DNA from: Thiohalobacter thiocyanaticus | GTDB lineage: Bacteria > Pseudomonadota > Gammaproteobacteria > Thiohalobacterales > Thiohalobacteraceae | Direction of reading: 5' to 3' | DNA: 64,000 nucleotides | Assembly (NCBI RefSeq): GCF_002356355.1 | Contig: NZ_AP018052.1 | Coordinates: forward strand, 2,480,001 to 2,544,000 | In this document: in pieces, positions 17,388 to 26,839 of the stretch | How positions within the stretch are numbered: position 1 is the stretch's first letter | Layout: each line of letters begins with the position of its first letter | Translations under genes and position numbers: made by a program | The notes under the pieces: generated by a model | What the model saw: the letters and a program-made list of their open reading frames with translations, nothing else | What the model was told of the DNA's origin: nothing | The model's database searches: none

Positions 17388-19234
17388 ATGGAAGTCGAAC
17401 TGCTCGAGATCCGGGACTTTCTCGCCGCCCATGCGCCCTTCGATGTGCTGAGTCCGGAACTGCTGGAGGTGCTGCCGCGCCAGCTGGTCGTGCGCTATCT
17501 GCGCCGCGGCAGCCCCTTTCCCCCACCGACGCCGGAGACGCCGCCCTGTACATCGTGCGCAGCGGCGCCGTCGAACTGCGCGACAGCGACGGCACCCTGT
17601 CAGACAAGCTGGGTGAAGGCGACCTGTATGCCGGTTTGTGTGAAGCCGACTCCGCCGGCACCGGCGTCACGGTCGAGGACAGTCTGCTGTATCTGCTCGA
17701 CTGCCGGGCCCTGGCCAGTCTGCGCGAGGCCTCGCCGGCCTTCGACCGCCAGTTCGCCGCCGACCGCGCCGAGCGCCTGCACCGGGCGAGCGCACCGCGG
17801 GCGGCCGCGGGACTGGATGTACTGAGCGTGAAGGCGGCCGACCTGCTCCACCGCGAGCCCGTGACCCTGGACGGCGACATGAACATCCGCCAGGCCGCAC
17901 AACTCATGTCGGCCCAGCGGGTTTCCTCGGTACTGATCACCGAGGGCGAGGGCCTGGTCGGTCTGATCACCGACAGCGACCTGCGCCACCGCTGCCTGGC
18001 CAGGGGCCTGGGCGCGGACAGCCCGGCGCGCAGCATCATGACCCCGGACCCGGTCACCCTCGACGGCGAGGAGGTGCTGGCCGAGGCCCTGCTGCGCATG
18101 ACCCGGCTGCAGGTCCATCACCTGCCGGTGCTGATACGCGGCCGGCTCGCCGGCATGCTGACCCTGTCCGACCTGGCCCGGCACCAGGGCGGCAGCCCGG
18201 TGCTGCTCGCCACCGACATCCAGCGCGCCGCCGACATCGAGACGCTGACCGCGATCAGCCGCCGGCTTCCTGAACTCCAATTACAGTTAGACAATGCCAA
18301 TACCCGGGCCGCGCATATCGGTGCGGCCATCGCCTCGATCACCGACGCCCTCACCCGCCGGCTGCTGGAACTGGCCGAATCCCGGCTGGGATCGGCACCG
18401 GTGCCCTATGTCTGGGCCGCGGGCGGCTCCCAGGGCCGGCAGGAACAGACGGTGCACTCGGATCAGGATCATGCCCTGATCATCGCCGATGAGCTGAATG
18501 CGCCGGACAGGGAATACTTCACCGAACTCGCCCGCTTCGTCAGCGACGGCCTGAACGCCTGCGGTTTCCCCTATTGCCCGGGCAATGCCATGGCCAGCAA
18601 CCCGCAGTGGCGCCAGCCGCTGCAGGTATGGGGCGACTGTTTCACCGGCTGGATCGAACGGCCGCAGCCGCAGGCGCTGATGCACGCCAGCATCTTCTTC
18701 GACCTGCGCGCCGTCCACGGCGAGGCCGCACTGCTGCACACCCTGCAGGAACAGGTACTGGCACAGACCCGCGCCAATCGCATCTTCATTGCCCACCTGA
18801 CCGCCGCCGCCCTGCAGCACCGGCCGCCGCTGGGGTTTTTCCGCAATTTCGTGCTCATCCACGACGGCGAGCACGACGCCACCCTGGATCTCAAGCGCCG
18901 CGGCCTGCTCCCGATCGTCGACCTGGCCCGGGTCTATGCCCTGTCCGAGGGCATCGGCGCGGTCAACACCCGCGAGCGCCTGAAGGCGGCCATGGCCGCC
19001 GGCGCCCTCGGCCGTGACTTGGGCGGGAGTCTGCTGGATGCGCTGGAGTTCATCGCCGGGCTGCGCATCCACCACCAGTCGGACTGCCTGCGCGCCGGTC
19101 GCGCACCCGACAACTATCTGCCGCCGGATACGCTCTCCGCTCTGGAACGCAGCCACCTCAAGGACGCCTTCCGGCTGATCCAGAGCCTGCAGGCAACCCT
19201 CGGGAACCGCTACCAGGCGGGGCGCTTCGGCTGA
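17388..19234 (+). CDS. cNMP-binding/CBS/DUF294 nucleotidyltransferase protein, interrupted by a frameshift
   Basis: Translation from the ATG at 17388 gives an N-terminal cNMP-binding segment (LEIRDFLAAHAPFDVLSPEL), then goes out of frame at a run of five C at 17520-17524 and stops at 17825. Reading on in the other frame gives ALYIVRSGAVELRDSDGTL, two CBS domains, a nucleotidyltransferase domain and a C-terminal helical domain. The nucleotidyltransferase domain has GGSQGRQEQTVHSDQDHALI, the GSxGR and SDxD active-site pattern. One added C restores a 615-residue protein. The break may be a sequencing error, a real lesion or slippage. The family resembles GlnD-type regulators and is always near symporters like this one. 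Confidence 0.85.
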
Positions 19235-19908
19235 TGTGGACGCGGCTGCCCGGTGCGGACCTGCGCCGCCGCTGGCTGCGTCGGCGGCTGCCACCCAATC
19301 CCCTGCAGGCCTACCTGGCCGCGCCTCTGCCCGCACCCCGGGCCCGCTGTCGGGAACTGGAATTGCTGGCCCTGGACATCGAAACCAGCGGCCTGGATCC
19401 GGCCCGTGACCGCATCCTGAGCCTGGGGACGGTGGTCATCCGTGATCTGGCCGTCCAGCTCGACAGCGCCTGGTACCGGCTGGTACGGCCGGGCCGGGCG
19501 CTGACAGAGGACAATGTGCGCATCCATCGCATTACCGACGATCAGGCCGCGGCCGGCCTGCCGCTGCGTCTGGTCCTGCCCGAACTGCTGGAACAGCTGG
19601 CCGGCCGGGTGCTGCTGGCGCATCACGCCGCACTGGAACTGGGCTTTCTGAACCGGCTGTGCCGGGACTGGTACGACGCCCCGCTGCTGACCCGGGTGGT
19701 CGATACCCAGACCCTGGCGCGGCGGCGTCTGCAGCGCAGCGGCCAGGCCTTCCGCGGCCGCGATCTGCGCCTGCCCAACCTGCGTACCGAACTGGGGCTG
19801 CCGCGCTACCGTGCCCACCATGCGTTGAGTGATGCCTTGGCCACGGCGGAGTTGTTCCTGGCGCTGCTCCCGGACGCCGACTGCCGGTTGTCCGAGGTGC
19901 TGTGCTGA
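19234..19908 (+). CDS. DnaQ-like DEDDh 3'-5' exonuclease
   Basis: This 224-residue exonuclease has the three Exo motifs. Exo I is LALDIETSGLDPARDRILS, Exo II is the HHAALELGFLNR region, and Exo III is HHALSDALATAEL, giving the DEDDh residues. Its ATG overlaps the TGA of the nucleotidyltransferase gene, so the two are translationally coupled. That arrangement recurs next to sodium/organic-acid symporters in other proteobacteria. It may therefore work on a nucleotidylated product or small nucleotide rather than as the replicative proofreader. That role is inference. Confidence 0.88.
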   Translation: MWTRLPGADLRRRWLRRRLPPNPLQAYLAAPLPAPRARCRELELLALDIETSGLDPARDRILSLGTVVIRDLAVQLDSAWYRLVRPGRALTEDNVRIHRITDDQAAAGLPLRLVLPELLEQLAGRVLLAHHAALELGFLNRLCRDWYDAPLLTRVVDTQTLARRRLQRSGQAFRGRDLRLPNLRTELGLPRYRAHHALSDALATAELFLALLPDADCRLSEVLC

Positions 19909-19927
19909 AGATCGGTCGGGGAGATAC

Positions 19928-19962
19928 AAACGCAGAGGGCGCAAAGGCGCTGAGAGGCAAAG
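19928..19962. repeat. Single arm of the AACGCAGAG repeat
   Basis: AACGCAGAGGGCGCAAAGGC followed by GCTGAGAGGCAAAG matches the left arm of the repeat at 7653-7774. No matching right arm follows. It sits between the convergent exonuclease and diguanylate cyclase genes. Confidence 0.7.
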
Positions 19963-19997
19963 AATGCCATGCGCGTTGGATGCGCAACAGGCGAGCC

Positions 19998-22865
19998 TCA
20001 GGCCGGGACATCCGCCTCGGGTGTCGCCACCCGCTGCGCCCGCAGCAATTCAGTGATTTCTTCTGCCGGCAGCGGCCGGCTCAGCAGATAGCCCTGCACC
20101 AGATCGCAGCCGTGCTGACGCAGGAACTCGAGTTGGGCCGGCGTCTCCACACCCTCGGCGATGACGGTGCGGTTGAGGTTGTGTCCCAGGGCAATGGTGG
20201 CGGCCACGATGGCGGCATCGTCCGAGTCGTGGGTCAGATCCATGACGAAGGAGCGGTCGATCTTGAGCCGGTCGATGGGGAAGAGCTTGAGGTAGGCCAG
20301 GGAGGAATAGCCGGTGCCGAAGTCATCGATGGCCAGATGCACACCCATGGCCTTGAGCGCGCGCAGCATGGTCACGGTGGCATCGCCGTTATCCATCAGC
20401 ACCGTCTCGGTCAGTTCCAGTTCCAGCCGGCCGGCGTCGAAACCGGTCTCCGCCAGGGTGCGTGAGATCACCTCGATCATGTCCTGGCGCTGGAACTGGC
20501 GCGAGGAGATGTTCACCGCGATGCGCTGCGGCAGCAGTCCCTGCTCCCGCCAGGCCACCCCCTGCTCGCAGGCCGCGCGCAGCACCCGGTTGCCGATGGG
20601 CACGATCAGGCCGCTGTGCTCGGCCGTAGGCATGAAGCGGTCGGGTCCGATCAGGCCGTGGACGGGGTGCTGCCAGCGCAGCAACACCTCCAGCCCCACC
20701 AGGGTGCCGCCGCCCAGATCCCACTGCGGCTGGAAATACAGCAGGAATTCGTCGCGTTCCAGCGCCTTGCGCAGTTCGTTTTCCAGCTGCAGGCGGTCAT
20801 GCGCCTCGGCGTTCATCTCGGGGGTGTAGAACTGCACGCTGTGCCCGCCCTGGCGTTTACTGCGGTACATGGCGATATCGGCATTCTTGAGCAGGGTGGC
20901 GGCGTCCTCGGCATCGTCGGGATAAAGACTGATGCCGATGCTGGCAGTGACCGCGGTATCCTGACCGGCCAGCTGGTAAGGCCGGGCCAGCACTTCCAGC
21001 AGGCGCTCGGCCAGTTCGCCCACCCGCTGGAAATCGTCGGCATCGCTCAACAGTACCGTGAATTCGTCGCCGCCCAGCCGGGCCAGCTGATCATCGCTGC
21101 GCACGTTCTCGTCCAGACGCCGGGCCACGTCCTGCAGCAGCTGGTCGCCGACGTCATGTCCTAACGTGTCATTGATGAGCTTGAAGTTGTCCAGGTCCAG
21201 AAAGAAGATGCCGATCCTGGCCTGCTGGCGATGGGCATGCTGCAGGGCATGATTGAGCGCCGAGGTGAAGGCCGAGCGGTTGGCCAACCCGGTCAGTTTG
21301 TCGTAGTTGGCCAGTTCGAACAGGCGTTCCTCGACCTGCTTGCGCTCGATGGCGATGCCGGCCAGATGGGCGGCGCCGGTCAACAGTTCCAGGTCCTCCG
21401 GGCGGGGGGAGGCCACTTCCCGCTGGTAGATGCCGAAGGCGCCCAGCACCTCGCCGGCGGCGGACTTGACGGGCTCGGACCAGCAGGCGCGCAGGCCCGC
21501 GGCGGCGGCCGGTTCGCGCAGACCATCCCAGTAGGGGTGGGTCATGATGTCCTCGACGATGACCCGCTCGCCGGTGTAGCTCGCCGCACCGCAGGAGCCG
21601 ACCCGGGGCCCGATCTCCAGGCCGTCGACCGCCTCGCAGTAATGCTGCGGCAGGCTGGGCGCGGCGCCGTGGCGCAGGTGCCGACCGTCCGCATCCAGCA
21701 GCAGGATGGAACACACAATGCCCGGACGTGCGGCCTCGGTCTCCTCGAGCAGGACATAAAGAATGTCCTGCAGCGGCTTGCCGGTGGCCAACTGCTCCAG
21801 GACCCTGCCATGGCCACGGCTGATCCGTTCGGCCCGGGTGCGCTCGCCGATCTCCCGCTCCAGGGTGGCGTTGGCCTGGCGCAGTTCGCGGGTTCCGGAC
21901 TGGATGCGGTCTTCCTGCTCATTCAGCGTCTGCTGCAGTGAGTGCCTGGCCCGCTCGCGTTCGCCGATCACCGCCCCCAGCAGCAGGCCGGTCAGGCTCA
22001 ACACCAGGATGTAGCCCTGCAGCAGCCAGACCGACTCCAGACCCGAGTCCCGCACGAAGGGGCCGGCGCCGTGGACGGTATTCCACAGACTGGTCAGACT
22101 CAGCAGGAACACCAGAACGGCGGTACCGCGGATGCCGCTGCGGAAGGCCGTCCAGGCCAGGAACGGCAGGGCCAGGAAGCTCAGCGGCAGACCGCTGCCC
22201 GGCGTGTTCAGCCAGCCGCCGAAGGCGCCATGCGTCACCACCAGGGCCAGGGCGATGATCAATGCCGATTCCAGCAGGCGGCGGCGGTTCCAGCCGCGGC
22301 CACCGACGTCATGCCAGCTGAGCAGTAACGGTGCCAGGGCCAGCGCACCGGCGGTGTTGCCCAGGCTCCAGATCCACCACATCAGGCCGGCGTCGTTCCA
22401 GCTCACCACCCCACCGAGGATCAGGGCGCCGACGCCCAGGGACGCGCTCAGGCAGGCGACGGCGGTGAACACGGCCAGCGCGAACAGCATGACGGTTCGC
22501 GCTCCCGCCAGGGGGTCGCCGCTGCCGCTCAGCCGCCGGAACAGCGCGGCACCGACCAGGGCCTCCAGCACATTGCCGGCATCCAGGCTCAGGGCCAGGG
22601 CCAGCGGCAGTTCCAGGATGAGGAGATCATGTGCCAGGGCCCCGAACAGGATGCCGGGCCAGACCCGCGCACCCAGGCGCAGCACCGCCGCCACGCCCAG
22701 ACCGGTGGGCAGCCACAGGGGCGACCACAGGCCGATGTCCTGGCTGCTGGAGAGGACGAACTGCGAGCTCACCAGCGCGGCCAGGAAGTAGCCGGCGGCA
22801 AGCAGCAGCCAGGCAGCGGCCAGCCCCGCGGGCGTGGTCGGGGCGGGTGGGTATCGAACGTTCAA
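19998..22865 (-). CDS. MASE1-GAF-GGDEF-EAL c-di-GMP signalling protein
   Basis: From a TTG at 22865 (preceded by GGGGAA) this is a 955-residue protein. It has an N-terminal MASE1 sensor of about eight membrane helices (residues 12-300) and a coiled-coil (REIGERTRAERI). A GAF domain (CSILLLDADGRHLRH) follows. The GGDEF domain has an intact motif (ARLGGDEF) and an upstream RxxD inhibition site (RSDDQ). The EAL domain has EVLLRW, NISSRQF, TETVLMD, DDFGTGYSS and AEGVET, so both synthesis and hydrolysis of c-di-GMP look possible. Other in-frame starts lie at 22910 and 23015. The upstream gene is another c-di-GMP protein. Confidence 0.9.
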   Translation of the reverse strand: MNVRYPPAPTTPAGLAAAWLLLAAGYFLAALVSSQFVLSSSQDIGLWSPLWLPTGLGVAAVLRLGARVWPGILFGALAHDLLILELPLALALSLDAGNVLEALVGAALFRRLSGSGDPLAGARTVMLFALAVFTAVACLSASLGVGALILGGVVSWNDAGLMWWIWSLGNTAGALALAPLLLSWHDVGGRGWNRRRLLESALIIALALVVTHGAFGGWLNTPGSGLPLSFLALPFLAWTAFRSGIRGTAVLVFLLSLTSLWNTVHGAGPFVRDSGLESVWLLQGYILVLSLTGLLLGAVIGERERARHSLQQTLNEQEDRIQSGTRELRQANATLEREIGERTRAERISRGHGRVLEQLATGKPLQDILYVLLEETEAARPGIVCSILLLDADGRHLRHGAAPSLPQHYCEAVDGLEIGPRVGSCGAASYTGERVIVEDIMTHPYWDGLREPAAAAGLRACWSEPVKSAAGEVLGAFGIYQREVASPRPEDLELLTGAAHLAGIAIERKQVEERLFELANYDKLTGLANRSAFTSALNHALQHAHRQQARIGIFFLDLDNFKLINDTLGHDVGDQLLQDVARRLDENVRSDDQLARLGGDEFTVLLSDADDFQRVGELAERLLEVLARPYQLAGQDTAVTASIGISLYPDDAEDAATLLKNADIAMYRSKRQGGHSVQFYTPEMNAEAHDRLQLENELRKALERDEFLLYFQPQWDLGGGTLVGLEVLLRWQHPVHGLIGPDRFMPTAEHSGLIVPIGNRVLRAACEQGVAWREQGLLPQRIAVNISSRQFQRQDMIEVISRTLAETGFDAGRLELELTETVLMDNGDATVTMLRALKAMGVHLAIDDFGTGYSSLAYLKLFPIDRLKIDRSFVMDLTHDSDDAAIVAATIALGHNLNRTVIAEGVETPAQLEFLRQHGCDLVQGYLLSRPLPAEEITELLRAQRVATPEADVPA

Positions 22866-23034
22866 GGCTTCCCCATGGGACGGCACCGTCGGGCGCCGCT
22901 GACAACTCAACGAAAGGAGGTAAAACCTCCAGAAAATATACAGCTTATGACGCCATCCCTGGGTCGCAAGACAGTCATGGACAATACCCGCTCCGGGAGA
23001 CGCGGGCAAATGCATTCCCCATTGGCCGGGGGCA

Positions 23035-24885
23035 TCAGATCCCGCGCGCAGCCAGCGCCGGCAGACTGCCGAGCAGGCCCTGGCTGCTGATGATGGTCGG
23101 CTTGCCGTAATAGTAGCCCTGGCCCCAGTGGATGCCGATCTCGCGCAGCCGGGCCTCGGTCTCGGCAGTCTCGATGAACTCGGCCAGGGTGATGACGCCC
23201 AACTGCTCGGCCATGCCCTGAATGCCCTCGAGAATGGCCCTGACCTTGGGCTCGCTCACCCGCTGCACCAGACTGCCGTCGATCTTGATGAACTGCACCG
23301 GCAGATCGGCCAGATACTGGTAGGAGGAATAGCCGCTGCCGAAGTCGTCCAGCGCCAGCCGCAGGCCGAACTCGGTGAAGGGCAGCAGCAGTTCCCGGGC
23401 CTGGTCGATGTCGGCCAGCAGCTCGCGCTCGGTGATCTCGATGATCATGGGTTTGGTGTCGCCAATGGCATCGCCGCAGCCCCGGCAGTGCTCGCAGGCC
23501 GCGGCCAGGATCTCTTCGACCAGTTCGCGGTGACGCAGCAGATCGGCGGAGATGTTGACGAAGTGATTGAGCCGGTTCATGCCGGTCTTCAGCCCGGTCA
23601 CGCAGTGGCTGAAGGCCTGCATCAGGATAGTGTGATCGATCCGGTGCAGCAGCTGCAGCTGCTGGGCGGCCTCGATGAAATCGCCGGCCGGAATGATGTC
23701 TCCATCGGGCGTGATCAGCCGTGCCAGGGTCTCCTCAGCCACCACCTCGCCGGTGGCCAGATCCACAATGGGCTGATAGGCCGCCACGATGCGCCGCTCG
23801 CGCAGGGCGGCATCGAGCATGTTGCCCAGGCTGTGCACATGCTGCTCGACCCGGCTGGCGCACACCACCCGGTCACGGCCGCTGCGCTTGGCCTGATACA
23901 GGGCGGAGTCGGCCGTGGCGATGAGCTTGTCCAGCGACTCACCATCCCCGGGGTAGCTGGCCACGCCCACGCTGACGGTGGCCTGCAACTCACCCGAGGA
24001 CACGGCAATGGGGGTTTCCCGCACAGCGCGGCGAATGCGCTCGGCCAGGGTCAGGGCGGTCTCGCAATCGGTCTCGGGCATCAGGCAGATGAACTCCTCC
24101 CCGCCCCAGCGGCCGAGATAATCCTCGTTGCGCAGTACCGCGCGGGCGGCATCGGCCACGCAGCGCAATACGATATCCCCCTCGCGATGGCCCAGCCGGT
24201 CATTGACCAGCTTGAAGCGATCGATGTCGAACAGCAGCACCGAGAACGGCAGCTGGCGGCGCTGGCTGCGGGCCAGTTCGCGTTCCATGCTCTCCTGGAT
24301 GCCTCGCCGGTTGAGCACACCGGTGAGCAGGTCATGGGTCGCGAGATGAGTGAGATTGTTCAGCAGCGCAGCCTGCTCCAGCGAAGCATTGCCCAGGTGC
24401 ACAAAGGCCTGGAACAGTGCCATGCCGACCTGCTCGAAATAATCCGGCCAGTCGGCATACAGCACGATCAGCCCGTTCAGGCCATTGCCCGCCCGCCCCA
24501 GAGGCAGGGCCAGCAGGCTGCGCAGACCGGCCGCGCCCGCCGCTCCCCCGCTGGCGGGGATGTTGCCGCTGACCGCCTCCCAGCGGCGGATGGCATCACG
24601 CACCGGACAGTGCTCGGCCGCCTGCGGGCTGCGCGGGACCTGCACCGCCTCGGCATAGACCGCGGCCGGGCCGACCGCATACTCCGGATGCAGAATGGGC
24701 GTATCCAACTCACCCAGCACCAGCCAGGCCAGCTGGATGCGGGGACTGGCGGCCGGCAGGGCGTCGCAGATGGCCCGGAACATCATGGCCGGATCGGTAC
24801 TGCGCATCATGCCGGCGGTGGCGGTGAGCAGCGCCCGCGACAGACGCAGGCGTTCATCGACACTGTCAATCCCGCTTGCGCTCAT
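23035..24885 (-). CDS. GAF-GGDEF-EAL c-di-GMP signalling protein
   Basis: This cytoplasmic protein has 616 residues from the ATG at 24885 (GGAGGCGG upstream; a GTG at 24900 is possible). A GAF-like sensor occupies residues 1-180. The GGDEF domain has GRWGGEEF with an RNED inhibition site five residues upstream, so it should make c-di-GMP. The EAL domain has the variant EETLARL in place of EAL, but keeps NISADLL, EITERE, DDFGSGYSS, KIDGS and EFIET. The usual metal-binding Glu is present, so activity is uncertain rather than lost. It follows the HDOD gene directly. Confidence 0.9.
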   Translation of the reverse strand: MSASGIDSVDERLRLSRALLTATAGMMRSTDPAMMFRAICDALPAASPRIQLAWLVLGELDTPILHPEYAVGPAAVYAEAVQVPRSPQAAEHCPVRDAIRRWEAVSGNIPASGGAAGAAGLRSLLALPLGRAGNGLNGLIVLYADWPDYFEQVGMALFQAFVHLGNASLEQAALLNNLTHLATHDLLTGVLNRRGIQESMERELARSQRRQLPFSVLLFDIDRFKLVNDRLGHREGDIVLRCVADAARAVLRNEDYLGRWGGEEFICLMPETDCETALTLAERIRRAVRETPIAVSSGELQATVSVGVASYPGDGESLDKLIATADSALYQAKRSGRDRVVCASRVEQHVHSLGNMLDAALRERRIVAAYQPIVDLATGEVVAEETLARLITPDGDIIPAGDFIEAAQQLQLLHRIDHTILMQAFSHCVTGLKTGMNRLNHFVNISADLLRHRELVEEILAAACEHCRGCGDAIGDTKPMIIEITERELLADIDQARELLLPFTEFGLRLALDDFGSGYSSYQYLADLPVQFIKIDGSLVQRVSEPKVRAILEGIQGMAEQLGVITLAEFIETAETEARLREIGIHWGQGYYYGKPTIISSQGLLGSLPALAARGI

Positions 24886-24906
24886 ATCCGCCTCCGCCAC
24901 CTGCGC

Positions 24907-26418
24907 CTACCTGCCCTGATACAGCAGCGACAAGGCCATGTTGGCCTGCTGCCCGAAATGCCTGAAACTGGAGTAATCGTCCTCGCGCAGCGGCCGCCGG
25001 CTGGGCAGACGATCGGCATAGAACAATCCGATGGCCCGGTTCTGGATCAGGATCGGCATGGCCATGAACGGCGCCTCGCCGGTCACATAACGGACCTCGT
25101 CGGTGACCAGACCGAGCAGGCGGGAATCGCTCTCGCGTGAAATCCAGCAGGGTTCGTGGCTGTCGAGCACGTGCAGAAAGATGTTGGCCTTGACCGGCGA
25201 CACCTCGAAGGCGAAGTGCTGGCGCAGCGCCTGCTGGTCCCATCCCAGCACATAGCGGGCCTTGAGCTGGCTGCGGTCGCGGGACAGCAGGGCGAACAGG
25301 GTGCGGTCCATGCCCACGCCGCGGTAGATGCCTTCCAGCACCATCTCCAGCATCAGGTTGAAATCGAACCGCCCCTCGACCAGCGAGGTCACCTCGCGCA
25401 GGATCTTGAGTTGCAGCATGGGATCGGGTTCGGGGAAGCGGTTGATCTGTCCCGGTTCATCCTCGGCCTCGCGACGCACCCGCGCCCGCGGCTTCTGCGG
25501 CAGCGGGATCAGTTCCGAGGCATCGCCGGCACCGAAGCAGGCAGCGGCCTTCTGGGCTTCGCCGGCATTCCTGACCACCATCTGCTCCACATCATTGACC
25601 GGCAGGTACAGATTCTCCGCCAACCGGCTCAACAGCTGCTTCATCTCCGGCGTGTCCCAGCCCTGCTCGGCGGTCAGGGCCAGTTCGCGGGCCAGTTCCA
25701 CGTTGCTCACGCGCGGATCGGCTTCGCCTTTGCCCTCCAGGGCGTTCTCCACCAGGGTGCCGAGCCGCCACTCGCGGGCCAGTTGCAGCGACAACTCATC
25801 GAAGGCGAAACCCAGCAGTTCGCGCTCCAGCACCACGGGATCGGCACCGGGCTGCTCCAACTCGGCGTTGAGCCGGTCGGCCACTTCGCTGGTATGGCCC
25901 CAGAAGGCCAGGCGCCCCAGGCTGAACAGCAGGGTGGCGATGAACACCTCCTCGGGGGAGCGGTCGCGCCGCTGCTGTGCGAAGGCGCGCGCCTGCACCG
26001 CGGCATGGATAGCCCGCGCCATGTCCGCCGCCAGACGCGCCTTGTTCGCCCCCCTGGCGGCCGACTCCACCACCGCGATGGACAGCGCCAGGCTGCGCAC
26101 GGCATCGAAGCCCAGCAGCACCACCGCGCGTGAGACGGTGCTGATGCTCTTGGCCTGGGTGTTGTAGTAGGGACTGTTGGCGATGCGCAGCAGCTTGGCG
26201 GTCATGGCCGCATCCTGCAGGATCACGTTGGCCAGTTCCGAGGCCGAACTCTGACGGTCGGCCGCCATCCCCGAGATCGAGCGCAGGGTATGGGTGAAAA
26301 TGGGCATGCCCTGCTGGCTCAGCACATCGACCCATTCGGCCAGGTTGCGCGGATTCTTCGCGTCAGGCTCGGGCGTGGACACCTGGGCGTCGGCCTGCAG
26401 GATTGCATCATCTGCCAT
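24907..26418 (-). CDS. HDOD-GAF signalling protein
   Basis: This 503-residue protein has an N-terminal HDOD domain (about residues 25-230; MPIFTHTLRSISGMAADRQS, DAAMTAKLLRIANSPYYNT) and a C-terminal GAF domain (about residues 330-500; MVLEGIYRGVGMDRTLFALL). HDOD domains resemble HD phosphohydrolases without catalytic residues and act as signalling scaffolds. The gene ends just before the GAF-GGDEF-EAL gene, so the two likely share an mRNA and a pathway. The GAF ligand is unknown. Confidence 0.88.
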   Translation of the reverse strand: MADDAILQADAQVSTPEPDAKNPRNLAEWVDVLSQQGMPIFTHTLRSISGMAADRQSSASELANVILQDAAMTAKLLRIANSPYYNTQAKSISTVSRAVVLLGFDAVRSLALSIAVVESAARGANKARLAADMARAIHAAVQARAFAQQRRDRSPEEVFIATLLFSLGRLAFWGHTSEVADRLNAELEQPGADPVVLERELLGFAFDELSLQLAREWRLGTLVENALEGKGEADPRVSNVELARELALTAEQGWDTPEMKQLLSRLAENLYLPVNDVEQMVVRNAGEAQKAAACFGAGDASELIPLPQKPRARVRREAEDEPGQINRFPEPDPMLQLKILREVTSLVEGRFDFNLMLEMVLEGIYRGVGMDRTLFALLSRDRSQLKARYVLGWDQQALRQHFAFEVSPVKANIFLHVLDSHEPCWISRESDSRLLGLVTDEVRYVTGEAPFMAMPILIQNRAIGLFYADRLPSRRPLREDDYSSFRHFGQQANMALSLLYQGR

Positions 26419-26530
26419 AATGGACTCGGGAGGGGTTTAACGGCTTATCATAATATGTCGGACAGCAGCGCAAGGGCTTGAACCCCGGCTTGCCGGCTCA
26501 GAAAAACCCTATCAGCAACAGGAGGTTGTC

Positions 26531-26839
26531 ATGCACGTCACTCTGGTCCAGGTTCATGTCCGGCCCGAACACCTGGAGGACTTCATCGCCGCGACCGAGG
26601 CCAATCACCGGGCCTCGATCCAGGAGCCGGGCAATCTGCGCTTCGACGTGCTGCAGTCGCCCGAGGACGCCACCCGCTTTCTGCTCTACGAGGCCTATAC
26701 CGACACCGATGCGGCCCGGGCGCACAAGGACACCCCGCACTACCAGGCCTGGCGCGATGCGGTGGCCGACTGGATGGCCGAACCCCGCCAGGGCATCCCC
26801 TGGCGGGGCCTGTTCCCGCACGGCGGAGCCGGGGCATGA
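26531..26839 (+). CDS. Antibiotic biosynthesis monooxygenase-fold protein
   Basis: This 102-residue ferredoxin-like (ABM) domain protein has HVTLVQVHVRPEHLEDFIAA, GNLRFDVLQS and FLLYEAYTDTDAARAHKDT. It resembles LsrG-type or quinol monooxygenases. It has a good ribosome-binding site (AGGAGG, 7 bases before the ATG). The stop overlaps the start of the iron-alcohol dehydrogenase gene (ATGA), suggesting linked function in aldehyde or small-carbonyl metabolism. The substrate is unknown. Confidence 0.88.
   Translation: MHVTLVQVHVRPEHLEDFIAATEANHRASIQEPGNLRFDVLQSPEDATRFLLYEAYTDTDAARAHKDTPHYQAWRDAVADWMAEPRQGIPWRGLFPHGGAGA

Noticed and set aside
15465-17432. A 655-residue minus-strand open frame opposite the symporter
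   Set aside because: It is a shadow frame of low-complexity Gly/Gln/His/Asp composition. The + strand symporter has intact membrane helices and motifs.
22627-22905. A small minus-strand frame overlapping the MASE1 start
   Set aside because: It uses a frame other than the MASE1 gene and has no motif. It overlaps the conserved MASE1 membrane helices.
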